From Effrenium voratum (lineage: Eukaryota; Sar; Dinophyceae; Suessiales; Symbiodiniaceae), in assembly GCA_963377175.1 (NCBI GenBank), contig CAUJNA010000866.1:1-64000 (forward strand): DNA of 64,000 nt, given 5' to 3'. Both the position numbers and the translations under genes were made by a program. The first letter of the stretch is position 1. Each line of letters starts with the position of its first letter. The notes under the pieces were generated by a model. It saw nothing but the letters and a program-made list of their open reading frames with translations. It was not told where the DNA came from and did no database searches. Positions 22,656 to 31,548 of this stretch are shown in pieces.

Positions 22656-25600
22656 ATGTCGCCGCCTTGTGGTAGATTTCATTGGTTGTATTTCACCATG
22701 TTGGATGAGCTTCGCCGCTGTGGAATCTATGATGATGTTGCACAATGGCAGTCGCTGGACGACCTTTTACACTCGTTGACCATGTTCTCTACGTGCTGGC
22801 AATACTGTTTTCCTGGACTACCACCACCGTCGATACCAACTGATGAGTACGAATCAATCACACAATTACCGTGGTTGGGCCTCATTCTCGAAGTCTTAGT
22901 TGTGGTCCGGATAGCCCTTCAGATTCCGAACCACGCTATGTCACACTCTCAGCACACCGTGGCCAACAGGTATGAGCTTCACAGATGTCGGTGCACTGCC
23001 TATTTATTGATCAGTTTCTTACAACGTCTCATTTCACAAGATCATGGCTACTTTCCGCCGTTCTTTGAAGTCCTTCACTTCTACAAGACTTCTCTCTTGT
23101 GTGAAATCATGCACTCCACTTTTGCCGACACGCGACATCTTCGCTCATTGCGGGCACGATTTCCTGACCTCTATGACTTCACACACGATCCAGGTCATCA
23201 TCAACAACCGTGCGTCTACATTCGACTTTCCCCATGGCACACACCCTACTATGTTGGGGCGACTAATCAGGATGTTCTACGTCGTGAACACTCACGCAGT
23301 CGCAAATTTCTACAACTACTTCGTGGACGGCATGCCTTCTTCGAACCCGCGCTTCATTACTGGAAGAGATCCAATACTTACTGGCTCTTCTGTGCTGTTC
23401 CGGTGGAGATCAAACTTCCTGTTTCCTCGGTTTGGGTTCAAGAAAGTAAATGGCAATACTTGCTACGCCCGCATTTGAATGCGCCCTGGGTACACAGAAT
23501 CTTGCGAAAGGTGGGCTTCCGGGAACATCTCGTGGATTTTCGACGTCACTCGTTGTCGTCTCCCACTTCCCTCAGCTTGCACAAGCGCTTTCGACGACGA
23601 CTACATCCGGATCTCCAACGGCAACTACGACCCGACATGCTGGATGACATTCAGGCCCATTACTCTATTCTCTATCAGCTGGGATCCAATACAGGAGCAT
23701 CGTTCCAAGCCATGCGTGACCTACTGTCGGCAGCTTTCCCTCCTACTCAGCTGTACTACTTACTGCGGCTCGCCGTCTTTGTCAACGAGCCCTTCCGCTC
23801 CAAGGCGCAGAAACTCCTCGCCCAGGTGTTGCGCAAACGACGGCTACAACCACCCACCACTTTGACACAGCTACTCCTACCGCCGCTGCATGTCCGGAAT
23901 TGGAAAGCTCTACTTGGCACATGGCTACAAAGCTGGATTGCTTCTCATCGGGATCTGTTCCCTTCTCTTTTCCTTCCAAAGATCCGGGTGGTGGAAACTC
24001 GCAGTGCCACGTTGGGCGACAAGATCTACAACTACCGCACATGGCAGCGCAGATGGACTCCTGAAACATCCTTTCCGTGTCGCTGTTTGGACATCGATGA
24101 TCACCATATACACCGAGCACATGGTCATGCTGTAATGGTGGATGAGTTTTCTCGCATCAATGCGGACATTGACATGGAAATCATGGCCGCCTCAATGAAG
24201 GATCAGTATTTCGGTGATGTCGACTTATTACATCAACGTTTCACCACGCAACTTCGCAAACTTGCTCGTCGCTGGCATGTGCATGGTTCCAGTCTTCTTT
24301 CAGATCTGCAGCCGGTTTTGACTCAGTTAATGGACACTCATCGAACTAACCTCCAAGATCGTGCTTATTGGTCATCGACATCGTTGCAGCGCACTGTGGC
24401 TTCTCTGTCTTCGTGGGTTGTTATCCCGGCGGATCATTTTCCCTCCCGCGCACATGTGATTTGTCCGTCCCTGTTTGCCATACTGATGCGGAAGACATTT
24501 TGCTCGGGAGATGTCTTCTCGCTTTGCCGTGAATCCGCAGCATCTTTTCGCTCTGAAGTGGTAACCACGGTACCTTCTCTCCTACGTCAACGATATGCAT
24601 GGGGACTTCGACTTCAAGCACCGCTGCCCACAGCACGTATCCTTCCAAAGCCGACCAAGGACTGGCAGAAAGCACGACCCATCATTTCATTCTCTCGCAC
24701 ATGGGCAGCTCCCTTCCTCACGGTCTTCGGCGCACTCATATTTGAACTTACCAAAGCTGCCTTTCCCGACATTGCAGGTCAACTTTCAGTCCAAGAACTT
24801 GTCCAGCAGCTGTGGGAAGCGCTGTCAAAAGCAGATCCCGATGAGTACATCCACCTGGTGTCGCATGACCTGTCAGGCTTCTTCACGTCCATTCCTACAG
24901 AACGATTCCACCAGGCGCTGCAAGTGCTTCTCCATCGGTACGATCAAGTTGTTGGCCTTCGCAGTTCCTCTCAATGGTCAGTGTACGAAGTAAAGTCAGA
25001 TCATCGACGCCGTATGTTCAAAGGAAAGTGGCGCCGTCAAACCAAGATTCCCCGAACCTTTCGTGAACAAGATCTCCGGCACCTTCTGGACTTTGTCATT
25101 GACAACAGTCACTTCGAGATCAACGGATACTTGTTCCGCCAAGAACGGGGAGTCGCTATGGGATCACCAGCCGCGCCACCGTTGTGCAATTTGGTTGCCA
25201 CGGTTGAGGATTTCTTCTGGCACCAAACAATGTGTTCTCTGCGGTTTTGCATGCCCGACATTGGTGTGATCTGGCATGAGCGCTACGTCGACAATCGTTT
25301 CATTCTGCTTCGTGATTCAGCCCCACACTCACCCGTGCTCATGAATTTTCTTTCCCTGGAATTTTATCGCCCACCAGTGATGCTTGAGGTTCAACATGAT
25401 GACAAAGTGCTGGGCTATCGATGTGATTCTTCTTCCAGAACTATTACACCACAGCTACCTGATCATCCCTCCCAAATCAAAGGAATTCGGAGTGCCAATG
25501 ATCAGATGTTTACTTATTCTTCTTGGTCTTCTCGCTCATGGCTCATCATACGTGGTGCACAACCGGCGGTTCAGCAGCAGCACGGACTCGACGCTCTCAA

Positions 25601-25727
25601 ACGCCTTTATGAGGCCAAAGGTTTTGAACCCCACCTCCTGCGTGACGTTCGGCGTCGACTCGGGACAAAATCTGCATGTGAGCTTGTCATGCTGTCTCTG
25701 CTTGTGCATGCTTGTGACAGTTGTTGA
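22656..25727 (+). CDS. Element ORF2: GIY-YIG endonuclease plus Penelope-like reverse transcriptase
   Basis: 1023 residues from ATG at 22656; upstream is CTGTGCAG, a possible splice acceptor. A GIY-YIG nuclease sits near residues 185-280: VYIRL then YYVGAT, RREH at 209-212, the metal-ligand Glu at 263 (WVQESKWQ) and Asn at 275 (LRPHLNAP). The reverse transcriptase follows: KARPIISFSR near 673, catalytic Asp in SHDLSGFFTSIP at 738, GVAMGSPAAPPLCN at 832, and the active site RYVDNRF with Asp 879 and Asn 880 where YxDD is usual. A Penelope-type thumb (HPSQIKGIRS ... LYEAKGFEPHLLRDV) ends it. In this family the nuclease nicks DNA and the polymerase copies the RNA from the nick. The nuclease lies N-terminal, the reverse of classic Penelope. 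Confidence 0.88.
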   Translation: MSPPCGRFHWLYFTMLDELRRCGIYDDVAQWQSLDDLLHSLTMFSTCWQYCFPGLPPPSIPTDEYESITQLPWLGLILEVLVVVRIALQIPNHAMSHSQHTVANRYELHRCRCTAYLLISFLQRLISQDHGYFPPFFEVLHFYKTSLLCEIMHSTFADTRHLRSLRARFPDLYDFTHDPGHHQQPCVYIRLSPWHTPYYVGATNQDVLRREHSRSRKFLQLLRGRHAFFEPALHYWKRSNTYWLFCAVPVEIKLPVSSVWVQESKWQYLLRPHLNAPWVHRILRKVGFREHLVDFRRHSLSSPTSLSLHKRFRRRLHPDLQRQLRPDMLDDIQAHYSILYQLGSNTGASFQAMRDLLSAAFPPTQLYYLLRLAVFVNEPFRSKAQKLLAQVLRKRRLQPPTTLTQLLLPPLHVRNWKALLGTWLQSWIASHRDLFPSLFLPKIRVVETRSATLGDKIYNYRTWQRRWTPETSFPCRCLDIDDHHIHRAHGHAVMVDEFSRINADIDMEIMAASMKDQYFGDVDLLHQRFTTQLRKLARRWHVHGSSLLSDLQPVLTQLMDTHRTNLQDRAYWSSTSLQRTVASLSSWVVIPADHFPSRAHVICPSLFAILMRKTFCSGDVFSLCRESAASFRSEVVTTVPSLLRQRYAWGLRLQAPLPTARILPKPTKDWQKARPIISFSRTWAAPFLTVFGALIFELTKAAFPDIAGQLSVQELVQQLWEALSKADPDEYIHLVSHDLSGFFTSIPTERFHQALQVLLHRYDQVVGLRSSSQWSVYEVKSDHRRRMFKGKWRRQTKIPRTFREQDLRHLLDFVIDNSHFEINGYLFRQERGVAMGSPAAPPLCNLVATVEDFFWHQTMCSLRFCMPDIGVIWHERYVDNRFILLRDSAPHSPVLMNFLSLEFYRPPVMLEVQHDDKVLGYRCDSSSRTITPQLPDHPSQIKGIRSANDQMFTYSSWSSRSWLIIRGAQPAVQQQHGLDALKRLYEAKGFEPHLLRDVRRRLGTKSACELVMLSLLVHACDSC

Positions 25728-25765
25728 TGCATTGCGTTGTGTCTGCATGTAGCTGGCTCAGAACC

Positions 25766-26479
25766 ATGGCGGAGTACACGGTCACCAGTCTCTTACGCTC
25801 TGACGGATCAGTGCAAACCACGAGCCGAGTGACGCTGGAGCACCTTCCCAACTTCATCAACGGCAATGAGATGCAAATGTTCATTCGGACTCACGGATTA
25901 GCACACCAGCAAAGTGTGCAATCCCACGGCCCATCCCGTGACGCTCCAGCACTCACTGGACAGCCCCGATCGCGTTCCCCCAGGTCCCGAATTTCGCGGA
26001 TCCAGCTCACACCGGGCCCGCAAGGGAATTCTGATGAGGAGGAGGATTGGGGTGAATGGAGGAGTGATGGGAGGCGCGCCCATAGCGATCAAAGGAGGCC
26101 CCGCTCGCCTCCGTTTCCTCCTGCTCATGGCAGTCCTTCTGAGAACCGCATCGCGCTGGTGCCTCTCTCAGTTCGTCAGCATGTGCCTGATTTGGGCAGT
26201 CATCGCTTCAAGCTGCGCACTGGGTGCCGGATCGAGGAAATTGCCATCGTAGTGAATGATGTCCTCTACTACACCTTGCCCTCGATTGCCGCCTTAGTAT
26301 TTCCTGAACCTGAGCTGTTGAAGAAATCATGGGAGTCGGTCTACAGGAGCCTCATGCCGCATCGCCGCAGCATCATCGAAGATGAACAGCGGGTCAAGTC
26401 CATTTCGGAGTTTCCGTTTGCTCAGCCACCACATGGGGCCGGGACGCTGGACGGATCAAGTGGTCAGAGACATTTCTGA
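25766..26479 (+). CDS. Element ORF3: unknown, SR-rich centre
   Basis: 237 residues from ATG at 25766 (GAACCATGG), 38 bases after ORF2 and 12 bases after a CTGCATGTAG possible acceptor. The N-terminus (MAEYTVTSLLRSDGS ... LEHLPNFING) and C-terminus (RFKLRTGCRIEEIAIVV, LYYTLPSIAALVFPEP) look folded. Between them is an RSRSPRSR and EEEDWGEW linker. No family is recognised. Its end overlaps ORF4 in another frame, so the two may be one protein joined by frameshifting or splicing. Confidence 0.6.
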   Translation: MAEYTVTSLLRSDGSVQTTSRVTLEHLPNFINGNEMQMFIRTHGLAHQQSVQSHGPSRDAPALTGQPRSRSPRSRISRIQLTPGPQGNSDEEEDWGEWRSDGRRAHSDQRRPRSPPFPPAHGSPSENRIALVPLSVRQHVPDLGSHRFKLRTGCRIEEIAIVVNDVLYYTLPSIAALVFPEPELLKKSWESVYRSLMPHRRSIIEDEQRVKSISEFPFAQPPHGAGTLDGSSGQRHF

Positions 26480-27101
26480 CTACTTCCAGATCTCCCCAAG
26501 GTCACTGCCGCAGCAACTCATCGTACAGCTCGGCATTTGCGAGGAAAAATGGCCATATATTAGCAGGACTACACGGACGTTTCACCACTTCTCCACGGAC
26601 AAAAAGAACTCGCAGAAGAACCTCTTTGGGATCATCTTCTCATTTGAGCCACGCCGATTGTTGCCGGACAAGCATCGCACCCAGTCACAGTCGACGTTTT
26701 TCTGGTCTCACAACACCAATATGCAGGCGGCCATGCACATCCTGCGTGATGAAGAACTGATCAGACCCTCAAAATGGCAAGAACACCCTTCCCCCAATCG
26801 CGAATGCTCCAACTGGAACGAAGTCTGGTTGCCTCCGATGGGATTTTACTGCAGGGGCAGCCTCCATTCTCAGGAAGCGGCAATCCAATCTGCAGCGCAG
26901 TTCGGGGGAATTCGGACGGATCGCCCGGTGTGCATTGGTGGCTCTGCACGTCTCCGGCAACAGCATTGCACTATACCCCGTGGCGGAGTGTACGCGGACA
27001 TAGCTGCTTCCCATTACTATGACTGCATTCACGCCAAAGATGGCAGGTGGAAACTCCGATCTTCGATTGCGGTGCCCAGCTACATGGGCATGTTCTGGTG
27101 A
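26382..27101 (+). CDS. Element ORF4: unknown, overlaps ORF3
   Basis: 239 residues from ATG at 26382, or 222 from ATG at 26433; it overlaps the last 47-98 bases of ORF3. The region reads WTDQVVRDISDYFQI, then EEKWPYISRTTRTF, TFFWSHNTNMQAAMH, VWLPPMGFYCRG and CIHAKDGRWKLRSS. It looks like a globular, probably enzymatic, domain, but I cannot name it. The ORF3 frame at the overlap ends in low-complexity GTLDGSSGQ, while the ORF4 frame continues with good sequence. This favours ORF3 and ORF4 being two halves of one product. Confidence 0.55.
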   Translation: MNSGSSPFRSFRLLSHHMGPGRWTDQVVRDISDYFQISPRSLPQQLIVQLGICEEKWPYISRTTRTFHHFSTDKKNSQKNLFGIIFSFEPRRLLPDKHRTQSQSTFFWSHNTNMQAAMHILRDEELIRPSKWQEHPSPNRECSNWNEVWLPPMGFYCRGSLHSQEAAIQSAAQFGGIRTDRPVCIGGSARLRQQHCTIPRGGVYADIAASHYYDCIHAKDGRWKLRSSIAVPSYMGMFW

Positions 27102-27166
27102 ACGAATATGGCAAGACAGTATAACACCTTTTGCACAGACCCACCGTGGTTTGTGTCCTGATTTTC

Positions 27167-27373
27167 ATGGTGTACATCATGACGCTCCTCTTCCGGAAAA
27201 AGCGCATGGGGTTGTCTGAGGCTCATGTTTGGATTACGGGTGTTGCTTGCTTGATTGGTTGTATGACTTGTGTTGCTTGCCGTCGCCGCATTTTAGTAGA
27301 TTACCGATTGATTTGGCCCTGTCTGTCGCATCTTCACCTGGATTGTGATGGATCATGGGGATCTGCTACGTGA
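27167..27373 (+). CDS. Possible small membrane protein in the element
   Basis: 68 residues from ATG at 27167. A basic stretch (FRKKR) is followed by a hydrophobic segment (VWITGVACLIGCMTCVAC) and RRR, consistent with a single membrane span. It overlaps the start of ORF5. The rest of the frame is unremarkable, so it may be chance. Confidence 0.25.
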   Translation: MVYIMTLLFRKKRMGLSEAHVWITGVACLIGCMTCVACRRRILVDYRLIWPCLSHLHLDCDGSWGSAT

Positions 27374-27851
27374 TTGCCGGCACATGCTACTCGCCATGTC
27401 ATCGCAAATCAGTCTACTTCTGGCCGGACTGCAACGTCTTGAAGGCCAACAGCAGCACCCACAGCCGCCCCCACCGCCACCGATTCCTGACGGCCATCCT
27501 CCGCCGCTACCTCCGCCGTCCACGACGCCACCGCACTTGCCGGCAACATCAGTCCGGCCTGACTACATGGCAGCACCGGTCACTCTCGTGGCCACCTCGG
27601 ACAACCGTACGGAGCACCCTGCTCACGTACGCACGGTGAGTGTCAGCACCTCTTGGGAACACAGACGAAGGCGAAGATCTAGGCATCGAGAGCCGCACCG
27701 GAGACGTTCCCGCAGCCATCACCGACGGCTCCCAGACCGTCCCGATGATGCGGTTCCCACGTCCCGCCGCCATGCTTACACTCCGAAGTATCCGCCGGCG
27801 GTCAAGGCCATGCCGGCTTACCGACCATCAGGTCTGTCGTATGAACGGTGA
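27348..27851 (+). CDS. Element ORF5: Pro-rich and Arg/Ser-rich protein
   Basis: 167 residues from ATG at 27348. A short N-terminal helix (MSSQISLLLAGLQRLEG) is followed by poly-Pro (residues about 40-60), then an RRRRRSRHREPHRRRSRS tract typical of SR-like RNA-binding or nuclear proteins. Low complexity limits the functional call. Same architecture (Pro run then RS run) as ORF7. Confidence 0.5.
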   Translation: MDHGDLLRDCRHMLLAMSSQISLLLAGLQRLEGQQQHPQPPPPPPIPDGHPPPLPPPSTTPPHLPATSVRPDYMAAPVTLVATSDNRTEHPAHVRTVSVSTSWEHRRRRRSRHREPHRRRSRSHHRRLPDRPDDAVPTSRRHAYTPKYPPAVKAMPAYRPSGLSYER

Positions 27852-27970
27852 CGGAGCACCAGCGATAAAAGTACCTCAGTATTTTGCTACATGCATGTCT
27901 GCAAGCATCATGTCTTGGCCGTACCGCAGCCTTACTTGCTTGAGTTGACCTTGCTGTTTGTTCGGTTGCC

Positions 27971-28699
27971 ATGCAGTTGTCAGCCGAGTTTGTGAATAAC
28001 CTGGTGGCGGTACTCAATGTCCTTGCATCCCAAGTTGCGACAGCTCTGGACACCCTGAACTTTGCCCTGATGACTGAGCGTAGCCATCCGTCAGATACTA
28101 CAGTGACTCCCAGGGCACCACGGAACTCCAGACATGGGCTGCGGCCCCGCATCATCACAGAGCGCATTTCGTCTGACCGATCCCGTTCTCCGACTCGAAT
28201 TCGAGCCCGACCTTTGGACACGTCATCCACCTGGTACATACCGGCCTTATCCCCGCCTCGTGCGGCACATCGGGATGCTACTGACAACAATTCTGGTCCT
28301 CGGCCTGAATCGATGTTGGATCACCTGCCACCACCTCGTCCACTTGCTCCCTTCGCCACACACGGTGGCCGAGAGCCAGGACAGATGACGCCTACGACAC
28401 CTGACTCGGATTCTGATGGCTCGGTGCGTCCACATCCAGGTGCCTCGTCGTTCCGGCCGTCTCCTACGGTGGTTCATGGTCCTCGGGAACTTCTACAAGA
28501 ATTCACCATTGCACTTCGCAATGCATACCGTGAACCTTTCACGGCATGGACACAGGGTGAGCTGGATGAGATGGTGCGACGGAAGAAAGACAAGGATTCC
28601 AGGCCCACCTATAAGACCATTGCTCGGTTCCTTCAGAAGCCCATTGAGGAAGTCAAGCAGGCATGGAAGGTCTATCAGCAACTTGAGGCTCGCGGCTAG
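27971..28699 (+). CDS. Element ORF6: SANT/Myb-like C-terminal domain
   Basis: 242 residues from ATG at 27971. An N-terminal helix (FVNNLVAVLNVLASQV) is followed by a disordered RS/Pro region (SSDRSRSPTRIRARP). The last 70 residues read ELLQEFTIALRNAYR, FTAWTQGELDEMVRR and TIARFLQKPIEEVKQAW. The spacing of Trp, acidic helix, IARxL and final Trp resembles SANT/Myb three-helix domains, which bind DNA or histone tails. The nearest guess is a DNA-binding accessory protein; a profile search would settle it. Confidence 0.5.
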   Translation: MQLSAEFVNNLVAVLNVLASQVATALDTLNFALMTERSHPSDTTVTPRAPRNSRHGLRPRIITERISSDRSRSPTRIRARPLDTSSTWYIPALSPPRAAHRDATDNNSGPRPESMLDHLPPPRPLAPFATHGGREPGQMTPTTPDSDSDGSVRPHPGASSFRPSPTVVHGPRELLQEFTIALRNAYREPFTAWTQGELDEMVRRKKDKDSRPTYKTIARFLQKPIEEVKQAWKVYQQLEARG

Positions 28700-28889
28700 G
28701 AACGCGGTCGTCACATGCAACAGCGACCACCGGAGGACTAAATAGTAGGCGGCGTGTTCGGCTCGTGTTATTGATCACATGAGATTTGCTTGCTTGCACG
28801 TGACTTACATTTTCCTTGGAAATATTGCTTGCCGTTTTTTGGGTGTTGCCGTTGACGTGAAGTGAGTTCATGACTGAGTTGCTCAAATC

Positions 28890-29459
28890 ATGTCGGAACA
28901 AGTTGTACAGACGTACATTACCTGGACCCATGGAGCACAGCCGACGTGGTTACAATTTCACGGACCCGGGGCCTTACTTGACAGACCCATTCGGCAGACT
29001 ACGTCACCTCCGCCCCCGCCAAGTTTCCCATTGCTTCTTCCACCTCCTCCTCCGCCACCACCACCACCACCGGTGATTCTACACCCACAGTTTATGCCCT
29101 CGGTACGCAGCCCCTCGATCTCAGCCCCTCGCGGACAATCCTGCCCTACCTCTTCGAAATCGCAGCGCACACGCCGCTCGATCTACAGCACTGACCATTC
29201 CCGTGATGAAGAACTACGCAGTCCAGGGCGCTCGTCCAAACGATCTCGGACAGCATCCGCTTCGGCACCGCGGCGATCTCGACGGCCCTTTACAGTGTTC
29301 CCCTCCAAACGTGCTGGCCGTCCATCGCTGTCCCCATCGGCAACTTGCAAACATTACTGTCATGCCATCCTGCGCCATGGGCGGAAATGTCTTTCCCCTT
29401 GTGATCGTAGACGACCAGGACACTACCATTGCAGGTGTGCGCGACATCAACGGCGGTGA
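28890..29459 (+). CDS. Element ORF7: Pro/RS-rich protein with Cys/His finger
   Basis: 189 residues from ATG at 28890. The N-terminus (TYITWTHGAQPTWLQ then FHGPG) resembles the start of the repeated domain of ORF8-11 (WIRIYxPG). Then comes a long poly-Pro run, an RS-rich centre (GRSSKRSRTASASAPRRSRR) and a C-terminal cluster CKHYC ... HGRKCLSPC ... HYHCRCARH that could bind zinc. A different frame at 29203-29466 is also open; the Cys/His arrangement favours this one. Confidence 0.5.
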   Translation: MSEQVVQTYITWTHGAQPTWLQFHGPGALLDRPIRQTTSPPPPPSFPLLLPPPPPPPPPPPVILHPQFMPSVRSPSISAPRGQSCPTSSKSQRTRRSIYSTDHSRDEELRSPGRSSKRSRTASASAPRRSRRPFTVFPSKRAGRPSLSPSATCKHYCHAILRHGRKCLSPCDRRRPGHYHCRCARHQRR

Positions 29460-29621
29460 AGCCTAGGAGTCGGATATTACAAACCTCGTTGCTGTGTTTC
29501 ACCTTGATTTTGAAAAATTGCTTCACTCTCCAGCAGCTGTGCACGGTTGTCATTGCATGTGTGTCTTTGCCGCAGACTTTCGATTGCTTTTAGCGGCCGC
29601 GCGAGAGCCTGTCTTGCCGCT

Positions 29622-30044
29622 ATGAATCCTCAGTATTTCGAGTACCAGATCGACAGAGGAGTGGAATGGATTCGAATTTACTCTCCGGGCATTTGGAGAC
29701 CCGTTCCCGATGATGCTCCAGTACTGGACCCACTCCACGCTTCCACGTATCGGGAGTGGCGCAGGTCATATCGCTTCCAAGTGTACTGGTCCGAAGACAG
29801 CACCGGAGGCACAACAACGGATCCCATAGTCACGCCCAGTTCCTATGTGTCTTACCACGTGTGGGAGTACCGAGACTGGCAAACACGAGGGTATCAACGA
29901 CTTGGAGCTCCTGTACCAGCCATTGGACTCGCGATGCTCGTGAATGCAGACGCCAATTCCTCGGTGGGCTCATCGGTGCCGGATGGGGCGTGGCGAGAGC
30001 CGTCGCCGCCACCATTCTATGATCCTTGGAACGATTCGGAGTGA
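29622..30044 (+). CDS. Element ORF8: WIRIY/REW/RDW domain protein, copy 1
   Basis: 140 residues from ATG at 29622. The upstream TTTGCCGCAG could be a splice acceptor. The body reads VEWIRIYSPGIWRPVP, STYREWRRSYRFQVYW, then WEYRDWQTRGYQRLGAP, and ends in an acidic tail. The order W[IV][RK]I[YF]xPG, REW, RDWxxxGYxR recurs in ORF9, 10 and 11. No known family is recognised. The small size and Trp/Tyr/Arg richness suggest a binding module rather than an enzyme. Confidence 0.65.
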   Translation: MNPQYFEYQIDRGVEWIRIYSPGIWRPVPDDAPVLDPLHASTYREWRRSYRFQVYWSEDSTGGTTTDPIVTPSSYVSYHVWEYRDWQTRGYQRLGAPVPAIGLAMLVNADANSSVGSSVPDGAWREPSPPPFYDPWNDSE

Positions 30045-30190
30045 CACTTGAGTAGCATGTCGGATAAATGATGCGGTTGTGCTTGCTTTGTATGAGAATC
30101 CATGTTGGGTTGTCTTGCTTGGTGGTGTGCGTTCCGTCTCCATTTGTTCGCCGCTTTCCTTTATGACTTCGAGCGGCTTGTCGGGTTGAA

Positions 30191-30634
30191 ATGTTCAATT
30201 GTACAGTGTATGGTGCAGCACGATGGGTCCTGCCTCGCTACTTTGACTACGACATCGTCAATGGGCTAGCAAACACGAGTGTAGAATGGATTCGGATCTA
30301 TGTGCCGGGTCCGTGGCATCCAGTCGCCGCGAACACCTTGGGACCGGCCCCGGATGACTCAACCACCTATCGGGAATGGCGCAAGGTCCACCACTTCGAA
30401 GTGTATTGGCCTAGGGAAAGCACAGGCGGCACCAATACAGGCGCTGCTTCGCAACCGGTATCTTATGCATCCTTCTATACTTGGTATTACAGAGACTGGG
30501 TCACCAGGGGATACCAACGTCTGGGTCGTCCACGCCCTAGCATCGCGCGGCCAGTTTTCGCTTCGGGCGCACCGGACCTCATGTATGCTGGACTGACCTC
30601 TTCATCGGCATCCTCCAACTCAGATGATGGCTGA
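30191..30634 (+). CDS. Element ORF9: WIRIY/REW/RDW domain protein, copy 2
   Basis: 147 residues from ATG at 30191. Closest relative of ORF8: VEWIRIYVPGPWHPV, TTYREWRKVHHFEVYW, STGGTNT, WYYRDWVTRGYQRLG align along the whole domain. The tail SSSASSNSDDG is acidic/Ser-rich. A tandem duplicate of ORF8 that has diverged well beyond the near-identical end repeats. Confidence 0.65.
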   Translation: MFNCTVYGAARWVLPRYFDYDIVNGLANTSVEWIRIYVPGPWHPVAANTLGPAPDDSTTYREWRKVHHFEVYWPRESTGGTNTGAASQPVSYASFYTWYYRDWVTRGYQRLGRPRPSIARPVFASGAPDLMYAGLTSSSASSNSDDG

Positions 30635-30816
30635 TGCTCGTCCTCGCCTTCCTGGGGAGTCTGTTCAGTTCAATTCGATTCGGGAGATTGTCTTCGATAC
30701 CGGAGCCGTGCAGTGCTGCAAAAGTGGTTTCTTGCATTGTGGCAGTTGTTTCGCTTTCACTCATTGTTGTCTGCAGCCGTACACCTATCAATTTGTCTTT
30801 CCGGGGTTGCGTTGTC

Positions 30817-31398
30817 ATGGCGTGGCTGGAATGGTGTCCGGACCCTCAACAACCAGATGCCCAGTGGGTCAAGATCTTTCATCCGGGATCATGGACACCA
30901 CATGAAGAACATGATGCTCCACCTCCTCCGCACACTTACAGAGAATGGAGGGAGTTCTATGCTCCCAACCAGGACTCAGTCGGTGGGCAGGTCCAAGTCA
31001 CCATGTGGTACAAACGAGACTGGGCCACAGAGGGCTATCGGAGAGTCGCTGCCCCTCAAGCTGGTCATGAATTTGATTCCATGTATTTTCCTGATCATCA
31101 CAGCGTGGCCACGCAGTCTGCGGCATTGAGTATGTCACCGCAGCTGTTAGAAGCGATTCTCAGGTCCTCGGATGCGGCTGATTTCTCTACCGAAGAACTG
31201 ACTCGTCTCCAAGAGGGGATTTCTCAACAACTGACAGCTCGCGCACGTCACGCTTCCCAACCTCATCAACCAGTACGTGCATCGCGTGGAAACACACCAT
31301 CGGAAACGGTTGGGGTCTCCGAGCCCTACCGGCCCGTGAATCCTTCCGACAGCGACAGGGACAAGGCGAGTCCCATCTTCGAGCTGACTGAGGACTAG
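30817..31398 (+). CDS. Element ORF10: WIRIY/REW/RDW domain protein, copy 3, with C-terminal extension
   Basis: 193 residues from ATG at 30817 (GTCATGGC); the frame is open upstream to 30634, but an acceptor-like TTGTCTGCAG near 30776 and the Kozak context favour 30817. The domain is QWVKIFHPGSWTP, TYREWREFYAPN, MWYKRDWATEGYRRV. The extension carries LLEAILRSSDAADF and LTRLQEGISQQL, predicted helical, then a disordered tail ending FELTED. Confidence 0.6.
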   Translation: MAWLEWCPDPQQPDAQWVKIFHPGSWTPHEEHDAPPPPHTYREWREFYAPNQDSVGGQVQVTMWYKRDWATEGYRRVAAPQAGHEFDSMYFPDHHSVATQSAALSMSPQLLEAILRSSDAADFSTEELTRLQEGISQQLTARARHASQPHQPVRASRGNTPSETVGVSEPYRPVNPSDSDRDKASPIFELTED

Positions 31399-31548
31399 AC
31401 TCGCACGAGTGGCACAGCGTACAAAATAAGGGTGGTCTTTACATTTGCATGATCTTGCTTGGTTGTTGCTTGTACATGGTTGTGCATGGTGCCTGTTCCT
31501 CTATCAGCTGGATCGGAGCCCGCGACAATCCTTGCCTCTCACTTCGAC

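Noticed and set aside
26382..27101. ORF4 as an ADP-ribosyltransferase-like enzyme
   Set aside because: The pattern HNT ... GFY is only suggestive; catalytic residues could not be placed, so no function is assigned.
28653..28931. Minus-strand ORFs within the retroelement
   Set aside because: Shadows of the plus-strand ORFs or of linkers; none has domain-like composition.
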